The notes beneath the pieces are model-generated. The model made no database searches. It was not told where the DNA came from and worked only from the letters and a program-made list of their open reading frames with translations. Of a DNA stretch of 18,158 bases, positions 6,861 through 14,074 are shown one piece after another. The DNA is from ZLKRG46 sp032117915 (GTDB lineage: Bacteria; Bacteroidota; Ignavibacteria; Kapaibacteriales; Kapaibacteriaceae), in NCBI GenBank assembly GCA_032117915.1, contig JAULYI010000242.1, positions 1 through 18,158 on the forward strand. Reading direction: 5' to 3'. Numbering within the stretch: the first letter of the stretch is position 1; the number at the start of each line of letters is the position of its first letter. Both the position numbers and the translations under genes were made by a program.

Positions 6861-7660
6861 GGTAACTCCGGTGTGTCGTGTTCAGGCGTAGCACACGTAT
6901 TCCGAAATGCCAACTGCGACAACCGTTTTCGTTGATCACTTTTCCAATCGATGCGAGGTCGGTTTTTATCCTTCGGCAGATAACCGATCCGGTACAGGGC
7001 CATGAGTTCGAGGTCATCCGGAACGTTCAAAATGGCCTTCAGATCATCCCATGCACCGGGTATCTCCATCGGTGTCGAGATAAACTGGATTCCCATGCCA
7101 AGATCACCGCAGGTAAGCCAGATATGTTCAACTGCCATGCCCATACTGAGCTGACAGTAGAATCCGGAGAGCTCGCCGGGACGAAACTCCTCTTTGGTGA
7201 GCAGTACAGCAATGATCAACGGACTCCCGGCGATCAGCGCACGGTTGTCCTCTCCCAGCATTCTGGCTACCCCAAGTTTTGACATGATCTTCATTGCCCC
7301 TTCACTGAATACCTGGCGGATGAAGGGACGCAGAGGGCCGGGCATCTGATCAATGAGGATTCCGTCACGACGTTCTTCCAATTCCTGCGGAGAGAATCGG
7401 AAGTACTTTCGGTAGCGGGAGAAGAACGTGCCGCCCTCCATGAGCTGTGTCATGGTGCGACCGCCGATGTCCGCTATTCGGTTGCGTATCTGCGGATCAT
7501 CGATCAGAATAAAACGCCACGGTTGCGAATTGAAGTGGCTTGGTGCTCTGCCTGCTGCTTCTACAAGGCGACGTTGATGTTCAAGACTTACGGGGCGTGG
7601 ATCAAACGGACCATTTGTTGTGCGACGTCGATCGATCGCTTCCTGCAAGGTCATTGGCAT
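6857..7660 (-). CDS. Nitroreductase-family FMN oxidoreductase in the polyketide cassette
   Basis: The 267-residue protein is of the nitroreductase fold. An N-terminal arginine-rich FMN-phosphate motif (RRRTTNGPF, 11-19) is followed by APSHFNSQPWRF (39-50), the most conserved block. The middle has AGSPLIIAVLL (144-154), and a C-terminal GMGIQFISTP / YRIGYLPKD region closes the FMN site. An insertion rich in basic and aromatic residues (about 75-135) makes it longer than minimal members. Family enzymes use NAD(P)H to reduce quinones, nitro compounds or enones, or act as flavin-dependent dehydrogenases. Its start shares one base with the acyl-CoA synthetase stop (TAATG), and its stop overlaps the PKS start. 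A role in the PKS pathway is inferred from position only. A second ATG two codons in is also possible. Confidence 0.88.
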   Translation of the reverse strand: MPMTLQEAIDRRRTTNGPFDPRPVSLEHQRRLVEAAGRAPSHFNSQPWRFILIDDPQIRNRIADIGGRTMTQLMEGGTFFSRYRKYFRFSPQELEERRDGILIDQMPGPLRPFIRQVFSEGAMKIMSKLGVARMLGEDNRALIAGSPLIIAVLLTKEEFRPGELSGFYCQLSMGMAVEHIWLTCGDLGMGIQFISTPMEIPGAWDDLKAILNVPDDLELMALYRIGYLPKDKNRPRIDWKSDQRKRLSQLAFRNTCATPEHDTPELP

Positions 7661-9480
7661 TAAGCATCTCCGATGGATTCGGCATACATGGTATCAATCT
7701 GAGAAGCATACTCTTTCTCTACGGCCTTTCGTTTGATCTTGAGCGTAGGAGTCATCATGCCATTGTCTACCGTGAATGCCGCTGGCAACAGGGAGATTCG
7801 ACGAACGCGCTCGTACTTCGAGAGATCACGTTGCAGGCGGTTTACGTCGTTCATGATAGCCTGATGCAGTTCTGATGATGCAACGGCCTCGCTCAGTGAG
7901 GCGTATGCATACCCCTGTTTTGCAGCCCATGCCTTTACCGCCTCTTCCTCCGGCACGATCAAAGCTGTACAGAACTCTCTATCGTTACCGATCAAAAGCG
8001 CTTGGTCGATCAGGGGGCTTTGGGTCAGCAGCTGTTCTATCGGTTGCGGCGCAATGTTCTTGCCACCGCTCGACACAAGAAGGTGCTTCTTTCGATCGGT
8101 GATGCGTAGGCGACCGTCATGCGTGAACTCTCCGATGTCGCCCGTATGGAACCAACCATCAGGTGTAAGGACTTCATCGGTTGCGGCTTGATCGCGCCAG
8201 TAGCCCTTCATGATGTTTGGACCACGAGCCAGGATCTCTCCGTCGGCTGCAATACGAATCTCAACGTTGTGTAAGGGCTGCCCCACGGTGCCAATGAGTT
8301 CATCGTTCAGGCGGTTGATCGAAAGCACGGGCGATGTTTCCGTTAGTCCATAGCCTTCAAGGATGTGAATACCGGCCATGGTAAAGAACTTACCCACATC
8401 AACGCTTAGTGCTGCACCGCCAGAGACGAAGAATCGCAGACGTCCGCCTGTACGCTCGCGGATCTTCGAAAACACAAGCTTGTCGGCGAGCGCGTGCTGC
8501 AACTTGAGAATCGGACCGGCGCCACCCTTTTCAACGGCGTCCACGTATCGACGCCCCACCGTTGTTGCCCATCGAAAGATTGTTGCCTTTGCTCCACCCT
8601 CTTTCTCTACGGCAGTCTCAACACGCGTCTTGATCCGCTCAAACAATCGTGGTACGGACGTCATGATCGTTGGACGCACCTCTCGAAGATTCTCTGCGAC
8701 CGATTCAATGGACTCTGCCATGTAGACAGATGCTCCAACGCTGAATGCAAGGTAGTATCCGGACATGCGCTCATAGGAATGGCACATCGGAAGGTACGAA
8801 AGCAGGATATCAGCGTCATACAGCTGAACCGTATCCTGCGACGCTAGAATGTTCGACATCAGGTTTCGGTGCGTGAGCATGACGCCCTTGGGATTGCCTG
8901 TCGTTCCACTCGTGTAGATCAACGTAAGCAGATCTTCCTCGCGAACACGTGAGGCCAGATCGAGGAACTTCGTTCGACGCTCATTGTTATGAGCCGAGGC
9001 TCGGCCGTTGGCAATAACGTCAGACATACGGATCACGCCATCCTGAACGGGAACGTCGTCGTTCATGACGATGATCCGGCGAAGAGCCGGCAGTTCGTCC
9101 CTAACCTTAAGAATCTTGCTCAGCTGGAACGCATTGCTGACGATGATCGCAGCAGCATCACAATTGTGATAGATGTACTGTTCCTGCTTTGCAGTAAGCG
9201 TTGGGAAGATCGGCACGTCAACGGCACCGATGGTCGTAATGGCAAAGTCTGCGATTACCCACTCGATACGATTCTCCGAGACGATACCTACGCGCTCACC
9301 AGCCGTGATACCCTCCAACAGCAAGCCAAGTGCGAAACTCTCAACGTCGTCCCGAAGTTGGTCGTGAGTCATGGATTCCCATTGTCCCTTCACCTTCCGG
9401 GCATAGGCTGTTTTATCGGTTCGACCGGCATAGCGGTCGCACATCTGGATGAACATGGCGGGTATCGTAGCAGGTCTCAT
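7660..9480 (-). CDS. Long-chain acyl-CoA synthetase (AMP-forming, FadD15/ACSL type)
   Basis: The 606-residue protein carries the full ANL-superfamily motif set: P-loop YTSGTTGNPKGVML (189-202), YGLTETSP (377-384), GWFHTGDIG (442-450), ITDRKKHLLVSSGGKNIAP (460-478, with the catalytic lysine in GGKN). Length and the FPTLTAKQ / YLPMCHSYERM blocks fit the long-chain fatty acid branch of about 600 residues. It would activate fatty acids to acyl-adenylate and then acyl-CoA at the membrane face. Its position as first gene of the cassette suggests it supplies starter acyl-CoA to the type III PKS, although a general fatty-acid role alongside EtfBA is possible. The ATG at 9480 is preceded by GGAGG, and the gene starts 35 bases after the receptor stop. 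Confidence 0.94.
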   Translation of the reverse strand: MRPATIPAMFIQMCDRYAGRTDKTAYARKVKGQWESMTHDQLRDDVESFALGLLLEGITAGERVGIVSENRIEWVIADFAITTIGAVDVPIFPTLTAKQEQYIYHNCDAAAIIVSNAFQLSKILKVRDELPALRRIIVMNDDVPVQDGVIRMSDVIANGRASAHNNERRTKFLDLASRVREEDLLTLIYTSGTTGNPKGVMLTHRNLMSNILASQDTVQLYDADILLSYLPMCHSYERMSGYYLAFSVGASVYMAESIESVAENLREVRPTIMTSVPRLFERIKTRVETAVEKEGGAKATIFRWATTVGRRYVDAVEKGGAGPILKLQHALADKLVFSKIRERTGGRLRFFVSGGAALSVDVGKFFTMAGIHILEGYGLTETSPVLSINRLNDELIGTVGQPLHNVEIRIAADGEILARGPNIMKGYWRDQAATDEVLTPDGWFHTGDIGEFTHDGRLRITDRKKHLLVSSGGKNIAPQPIEQLLTQSPLIDQALLIGNDREFCTALIVPEEEAVKAWAAKQGYAYASLSEAVASSELHQAIMNDVNRLQRDLSKYERVRRISLLPAAFTVDNGMMTPTLKIKRKAVEKEYASQIDTMYAESIGDA

Positions 9481-9484
9481 GATG

Positions 9485-9489
9485 CCTCC
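9485..9489 (-). promoter_or_regulatory. Strong Shine-Dalgarno (GGAGG) for the acyl-CoA synthetase
   Basis: On the - strand AACGGAGG ends 4 bases before the ATG at 9480. It is the only perfect GGAGG placed before a start in this otherwise Shine-Dalgarno-poor window, and it supports independent ribosome loading at the first cassette gene. Confidence 0.7.
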
Positions 9490-9515
9490 GTTGGATCCGA
9501 TAAGTAAACGAGTTG

Positions 9516-11483
9516 TTAGTCAAAAAACGACCAATGCACGCTGAGGCGGAAATTTCGCGATATCTCCGGATACCCTGCAACGGAAAACCAGGGAACCCCT
9601 AGAATATTTTCAAATGCCAAGCGGATATCTGCATTACCCACGGTTGCCGATACGTACGCATCGACTCCATTGGTCGTGAGAGCTTGCGTGACGTCTCTGC
9701 TCACCATGGTCCACGTTAGTGGCGAGAATCCCGGTCCTTCCGTCGCCGTTTGCATGCCAATGGTTGTCCCTAGGCGCACACTGTTCGATGCAGTCTCGAA
9801 GACATATGCGGCTGAGAGGTTGCCGCTGATCAGCGGCATATCGACGACGGTGACAGCATCTTCTGATGAGGTTCGAACGACGCGCATCGTCGAGCGAAAC
9901 TCGATGTTCTTCCATCGGCCATCCGCGCGAAGGATAGCCCCAAGGATCGATGCCAACCCTCGATTGTCTGTTCGGGGCGCAACGATCACCGGAAGGATGT
10001 CGCTTGCGCGCGTCCACGCTCCTGCCATGACATCTGCCATGCTTCGGTAGAACGCCTCGGCAGACAACGTCATACGATCGACGTTGTACGATGCCAGAAC
10101 ACGGGCCAACACATGTCGCTCCGACAATGGTCGCTGTCCGACCGAAGTGATCTCCGTCGGTCCGGCATAGCGCGGAGCAGTCGAGATGTCGACCACGTAG
10201 GTGGACGCCGAAGAGGCACGACAGTGCAGTGCAACCCCGCCTCCGGTTGACGATCCATACTGATCCTGCAACAGCCGTGCGGCCACTCTCAGATCGAGCA
10301 CCGACGTAAGGCGTAATGAACCGTGTACCCAGGTCTGTAGTCTCGCCGTTGCAACACTGGCAGCTACCGGGCTCTCGTCATGGTGAAGTGCATCGAGTGA
10401 TGCTCCGGCTCGCAGCGTCAGTGCTCCCAGTTGCTGCTGCAATCGAACCTGCAAACCATATGTATGGCCTCGTGAGACAACGTCCGTGCTATCATCAGGA
10501 AACAGAAACTGTACCGATGAAGAACGCAATCGTCTGATAGAAGAGAGCGAGGCATATGCTGTTGCCTGCATGATGGTCGAGGAGTCAGCGTTAGGCAGAT
10601 ACCCTGCCGTCGCCTGCAGATCATGTCGGCGTGTAAGATCACGCAGAGTCTCAAAGACCGGTATCGCCGTTGCTTCTGTTATAGTGGTCATGTCCTCGGC
10701 ATTCACACCGCCCCACAGATCCGTGTTGAGCGAGGCAAGATCATACGAGACCTGCACGTGCATGCGTCTGGAAGGTGTCCACCGAAACGCCGATCGTACA
10801 TTCCATACATCGAAGTCGGTCTGATCGAAGCGTCCAATCGCACCGCTCCGACGAAGCCCAACGGTCGCATTCATCGATGGAGTAACATTCTGGGAGAGCG
10901 TCACATCGGTTGCCAGGAACTCACCGCCCCCTTGTGCATACCACAGTCGTGTGATCGGTGTTTTCGTGTCGTAGATGATCTGCTGCATGTTGATGGCATG
11001 AAGTCCCATGCCCCCACCAAGACCGATGGCATCGGTGCCATGAAGGATCTCGATACGCTCGATACCTTCGACAGATAATTGTTCCGTATGCAAACGCCAC
11101 GACCATGGATCAAACACATGTCTACCGTTCACGGAATAAACGTGATTCGCCGGGTCTTCTCCCATGAACGTCATCGCATTGTGCTGACCGAAGCCGCCCG
11201 TGAAACGAGGGTAGGCAGCCGTGGAGCGCTGTAGCAGCTCGGGCACGCTACGATAGTCCATACGACGGATATTCGTTTTTGAGATCACTGTTGATCCACT
11301 ACTCGAATCCGTCATGATCTGACCAAGTGCTTTGAACGGAGCAACCACCGTGTCGACCTGCACGATTCGAACGCTATCAACCCGTGCACATACGGTTTGA
11401 ACACACAGCATACACCAAAGCAAACAGGCAGGAACAATGCCTGCCTGTTGGAGTGGTTTCATGTGATCACGGTGTATCGTCAT
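9516..11483 (-). CDS. TonB-dependent outer membrane receptor
   Basis: The 655-residue protein has a hydrophobic, cysteine-rich signal peptide (IVPACLLWCMLCVQTVCA), no carboxypeptidase-like N-terminal domain, a plug domain (about 60-170; VPELLQRSTAAYPR, GIERIEILHGTDAIG, GLHAINM) and then about 480 residues of alternating beta-strand pattern ending FRLSVHWSFFD, as expected for a 22-strand barrel. It would import a bound ligand with TonB/ExbBD energy. The plug resembles cobalamin/siderophore receptors, but the ligand cannot be named. The first ATG (11483) lies 3 bases after the gyrA stop, while ATG at 11462 (MKPLQQAG) would give a cleaner signal peptide. Neither has a Shine-Dalgarno sequence. 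Probably translated from the gyrA transcript. Confidence 0.88.
   Translation of the reverse strand: MTIHRDHMKPLQQAGIVPACLLWCMLCVQTVCARVDSVRIVQVDTVVAPFKALGQIMTDSSSGSTVISKTNIRRMDYRSVPELLQRSTAAYPRFTGGFGQHNAMTFMGEDPANHVYSVNGRHVFDPWSWRLHTEQLSVEGIERIEILHGTDAIGLGGGMGLHAINMQQIIYDTKTPITRLWYAQGGGEFLATDVTLSQNVTPSMNATVGLRRSGAIGRFDQTDFDVWNVRSAFRWTPSRRMHVQVSYDLASLNTDLWGGVNAEDMTTITEATAIPVFETLRDLTRRHDLQATAGYLPNADSSTIMQATAYASLSSIRRLRSSSVQFLFPDDSTDVVSRGHTYGLQVRLQQQLGALTLRAGASLDALHHDESPVAASVATARLQTWVHGSLRLTSVLDLRVAARLLQDQYGSSTGGGVALHCRASSASTYVVDISTAPRYAGPTEITSVGQRPLSERHVLARVLASYNVDRMTLSAEAFYRSMADVMAGAWTRASDILPVIVAPRTDNRGLASILGAILRADGRWKNIEFRSTMRVVRTSSEDAVTVVDMPLISGNLSAAYVFETASNSVRLGTTIGMQTATEGPGFSPLTWTMVSRDVTQALTTNGVDAYVSATVGNADIRLAFENILGVPWFSVAGYPEISRNFRLSVHWSFFD
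11423..11449. repeat. Perfect 10-bp inverted repeat in the receptor signal-peptide region
   Basis: AACAGGCAGG (11423-11432) and CCTGCCTGTT (11440-11449) are perfect inverse complements around a 7-base loop. In the receptor mRNA this hairpin would lie 34-61 bases after the first ATG, or 13-40 after the second. No T-tract follows on either strand, so it is not an ordinary intrinsic terminator. Confidence 0.75.
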
Positions 11484-11486
11484 GCA

Positions 11487-13976
11487 TTAATTGTCGGCCG
11501 GAGCATCCGTTGTGCCTGTAGCATCGGACGCTTCGCCGTCGATCTCATCCTCTTCACGCGTCACTGTCGTGATATCTGCAATGGCGTCTCCATCGTCCAG
11601 GCGGATCAGGCGTACACCCTGCGTGTTTCTTCCGAGCGTGCGGATATCCTTGATCGGTTGACGGATGAGGATTCCGTTGGTGGTCATCACCACTAGATCG
11701 TCGGTGTCGGCTACTTCGAGAATGGCGCAGATATTACCCGTCTTATCTGTCACGTTCATGGCGATCACGCCCTTCGCTCCGCGCTTCGTCATGCGGAAGT
11801 CCTCGAGCTTTGTTCGCTTACCATATCCGTTACCGCCAACGACGATCACCTGTGCGTCGGCATGGCGAACAGCCGTAAGACTGATCACTTCGTGTCCTTT
11901 CTCGAGGCTGATACCACGAACGCCCGTAGCCGTTCGGCCCATGGCACGCACATCCTGTTCGTGGAAACGTACAGCAAGACCGGAGCTCGATCCGATCAGA
12001 ATCTCAGCATTACCGTCAGTCAAGCGAGCGGCGATCAGACGATCTTCATCGGTCAGATTCACAGCAATGATGCCGTTGGATCGGACATTCTGGAAATCAG
12101 CGATCGGTGTTTTCTTGACGGTACCTTCCTTCGTTGCCATGAAGATGTATGCTTCCTGATCGAAGGTCTTGACCGGCAAGTACGCCGTCACCTTTTCATC
12201 GGATTGCTTCTGGATCACGTTGGCGATAGACCGTCCCTTTGCATTACGGCTGCCTTCGGGGATGTCATACACCTTGATACGGTATACACGTCCTCGATCG
12301 GTGAAGAACAGCAGGAAGTGATGCGTCGAGGCGCGGAAGACGTGCTCCACATAGTCATCGTCATACGTACCGGCACCGCTGACTCCCCTGCCGCCCTTAT
12401 GCTGACGGCGGTAGTTTGTGACTGCCGTGCGCTTGATATAGCCATTGTGAGAGATCGTGATGATGACCTCCTCGTCGGCGATCATGTCCTCAATAGTGAA
12501 GTCACGGGCGTCATAGACGATTTGTGTGCGGCGCTCATCACCATGTTTGGTCGATAGTTCCGTAAGCTCATCACCAATGATCTGCATCTGGACCTGCGGG
12601 CTTGCAAGGATTGAGCGCAATCGCTCAATCGTCTCGATGACCTCGCGATACTCTTGCTGGATCTTCTCGCGCTCCAGACCGGTAAGGCGCTGAAGACGCA
12701 TGTCGAGGATGGCCTTTGCCTGTACCTCACTAAGGCTAAAACGCGATTGCAGTCGTTCGGAGGCCGTTGGTGCATCCTTCGACTCCTTGATCGTCTTGAT
12801 AACGGCATCGATGTTATCAAGAGCGATTATGAAGCCTTCCAAGATGTGAGCACGTTTCTCGGCTGCGGCAAGATCGAAGCGCGTCCGACGAATGATCACT
12901 TCGTTACGGTGCTTGATGAACTCCTCGATCATCTCCTTCAGCGTCAGGATGCGCGGACGTCCGTTGACGAGCGCAAGCATGATGACACCAAAGGTTACCT
13001 GCATCTGTGTATGCTTGTACAGGTTGTTCAACACGACCATCGGAACGCCGTCGCGCTTGAGTTCGATCACGATGCGCATACCTTCACGATCCGACTCATC
13101 ACGGATATCAGAGATATCCTCCAACGTCTTGGCCTTTACCAGATCGGCGATCTTCTCGATCAGACCGGCCTTGCTTACCTGATATGGAAGCTCCGTGATG
13201 ACGATCGATTCCTTACCCTGCTTGTTGACTTCGACATTGGCCTTTGCACGCACCAGGATCTTACCACGCCCTGTCGTGTAGGCATTCCGAACCCCTTCGT
13301 AGCCATAGATGATACCGCCCGTCGGGAAGTCAGGGGCAGAGACAAACTTGATAAGCTCTTCGTTGGTAATGTTCGGATCGGCGATGACGGCCTTGATACC
13401 ATTGACGATTTCGCGAAGATTATGCGGCGGAATATTCGTCGCCATACCAACGGCGATACCGTTTGCTCCGTTGACGAGCAAGGTTGGCAACACGGTCGGA
13501 AGGACCGTTGGCTCCTGCAGCGAGTCGTCAAAGTTTCCGCGGAAATCAACAGTATCCTTGTCTAGGTCGCGAATGACCTCCATAGCCGTATGCGCAAGAC
13601 GGGCCTCTGTATATCGCATAGCTGCGGCCGAGTCACCGTCGATCGAACCGAAATTACCTTGACCATCGACGAGCGGATAGCGCATCGACCATGTCTGGGC
13701 CAAGCGGACCATGGCATCATACACGGCACTGTCACCGTGCGGATGGTACTTGCCGAGCACTTCACCAACGATACGCGCACTCTTCTTGTACGGACGGTTT
13801 GGAAGCATGCCGAGCTCATACATCGCGTACAGGATTCGGCGGTGCACGGGTTTAAGACCGTCTCGGACGTCCGGAAGTGCACGGGACACGATGACGGACA
13901 TCGAGTAATCGAGATACGAGTCCCGCATCTCGTCCTCCATGAGGACGGGCTGGATACGTTCGTTGGACAGGGCCAT
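11487..13976 (-). CDS. gyrA: DNA gyrase subunit A
   Basis: The 829-residue protein is the DNA-cleaving subunit of gyrase. The winged-helix/tower core contains the catalytic tyrosine Y122 in AAMRYTEARLA and the quinolone-resistance region HPHGDSAVYD with wild-type-like S83 and D87. The coiled-coil hinge lies around 360-500, and the C-terminal beta-pinwheel (about 500-810) wraps DNA. A GyrA box, QHKGGRG (525-531), identifies gyrase rather than topoisomerase IV ParC. An acidic tail ends the protein. Its length is close to the usual 800-880. The ATG at 13976 has no Shine-Dalgarno sequence, but the N-terminus (NERIQPVLMEDEMRDSYLDYSMSVIV split here by function) aligns with the family. It negatively supercoils DNA together with GyrB, which is not in the window. 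Confidence 0.98.
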   Translation of the reverse strand: MALSNERIQPVLMEDEMRDSYLDYSMSVIVSRALPDVRDGLKPVHRRILYAMYELGMLPNRPYKKSARIVGEVLGKYHPHGDSAVYDAMVRLAQTWSMRYPLVDGQGNFGSIDGDSAAAMRYTEARLAHTAMEVIRDLDKDTVDFRGNFDDSLQEPTVLPTVLPTLLVNGANGIAVGMATNIPPHNLREIVNGIKAVIADPNITNEELIKFVSAPDFPTGGIIYGYEGVRNAYTTGRGKILVRAKANVEVNKQGKESIVITELPYQVSKAGLIEKIADLVKAKTLEDISDIRDESDREGMRIVIELKRDGVPMVVLNNLYKHTQMQVTFGVIMLALVNGRPRILTLKEMIEEFIKHRNEVIIRRTRFDLAAAEKRAHILEGFIIALDNIDAVIKTIKESKDAPTASERLQSRFSLSEVQAKAILDMRLQRLTGLEREKIQQEYREVIETIERLRSILASPQVQMQIIGDELTELSTKHGDERRTQIVYDARDFTIEDMIADEEVIITISHNGYIKRTAVTNYRRQHKGGRGVSGAGTYDDDYVEHVFRASTHHFLLFFTDRGRVYRIKVYDIPEGSRNAKGRSIANVIQKQSDEKVTAYLPVKTFDQEAYIFMATKEGTVKKTPIADFQNVRSNGIIAVNLTDEDRLIAARLTDGNAEILIGSSSGLAVRFHEQDVRAMGRTATGVRGISLEKGHEVISLTAVRHADAQVIVVGGNGYGKRTKLEDFRMTKRGAKGVIAMNVTDKTGNICAILEVADTDDLVVMTTNGILIRQPIKDIRTLGRNTQGVRLIRLDDGDAIADITTVTREEDEIDGEASDATGTTDAPADN

Positions 13977-13990
13977 ACAGGAGTGGAAAT

Positions 13991-14019
13991 ATGCTGCGAA
14001 TCTCCCGCCGGATGCTGCG
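13991..14019. repeat. Direct repeat ATGCTGCG in the gyrA leader
   Basis: ATGCTGCG occurs at 13991-13998 and 14012-14019, 21 bases apart start to start. On the transcript both copies read CGCAGCAT. One is in the loop of the leader hairpin, the other about 15 bases before the gyrA ATG. It may be a binding site or chance. Confidence 0.45.
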
Positions 14020-14029
14020 TTACGGCGGG
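14004..14029 (-). promoter_or_regulatory. Hairpin in the gyrA 5' leader
   Basis: CCCGCCG and CGGCGGG (14004-14010 / 14023-14029) form a perfect 7-bp, all-GC stem with a 12-base loop. It lies between the promoter-like element and the gyrA start. No T-tract follows on the - strand, so it is a leader structure rather than a terminator. Confidence 0.55.
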
Positions 14030-14042
14030 TGTGTTAGAGCGG

Positions 14043-14050
14043 CAAAATTA
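14043..14050 (-). promoter_or_regulatory. Bacteroidota-type -7 element (TAATTTTG) for gyrA
   Basis: On the - strand TAATTTTG fits TAnnTTTG and lies 66 bases before the gyrA ATG, predicting a leader of about 60 bases. The preceding run is T-rich but a -33 box at proper spacing is not clear. If real, it would drive gyrA and perhaps the receptor and lipid cassette by read-through. Confidence 0.5.
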
Positions 14051-14051
14051 C

Positions 14052-14074
14052 AAAAAAGGGGGCCAAGCAGGGCC
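14052..14074 (-). terminator. Weak terminator-like signal after the C25 peptidase gene
   Basis: Starting at the stop codon, GGCC-CTGCTT-GGCC is followed by CCC and six T residues. The stem is only 4 bp, so this is at best a weak intrinsic terminator. The T-run abuts the promoter-like element of gyrA. Confidence 0.3.

Noticed and set aside
8989..9507. Open frame of 172 codons antisense to the acyl-CoA synthetase, and a similar one at 15797-16315 opposite the C25 gene
   Set aside because: No motifs or plausible starts; both are explained by the codon composition of the gene on the other strand.
12654..13565. Long open frames on the + strand opposite gyrA (also 11862-12557), including one of 303 codons
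   Set aside because: They lie fully antisense to the conserved gyrA coding sequence, show no recognisable domains and have no ribosome site. They look like frame shadows.
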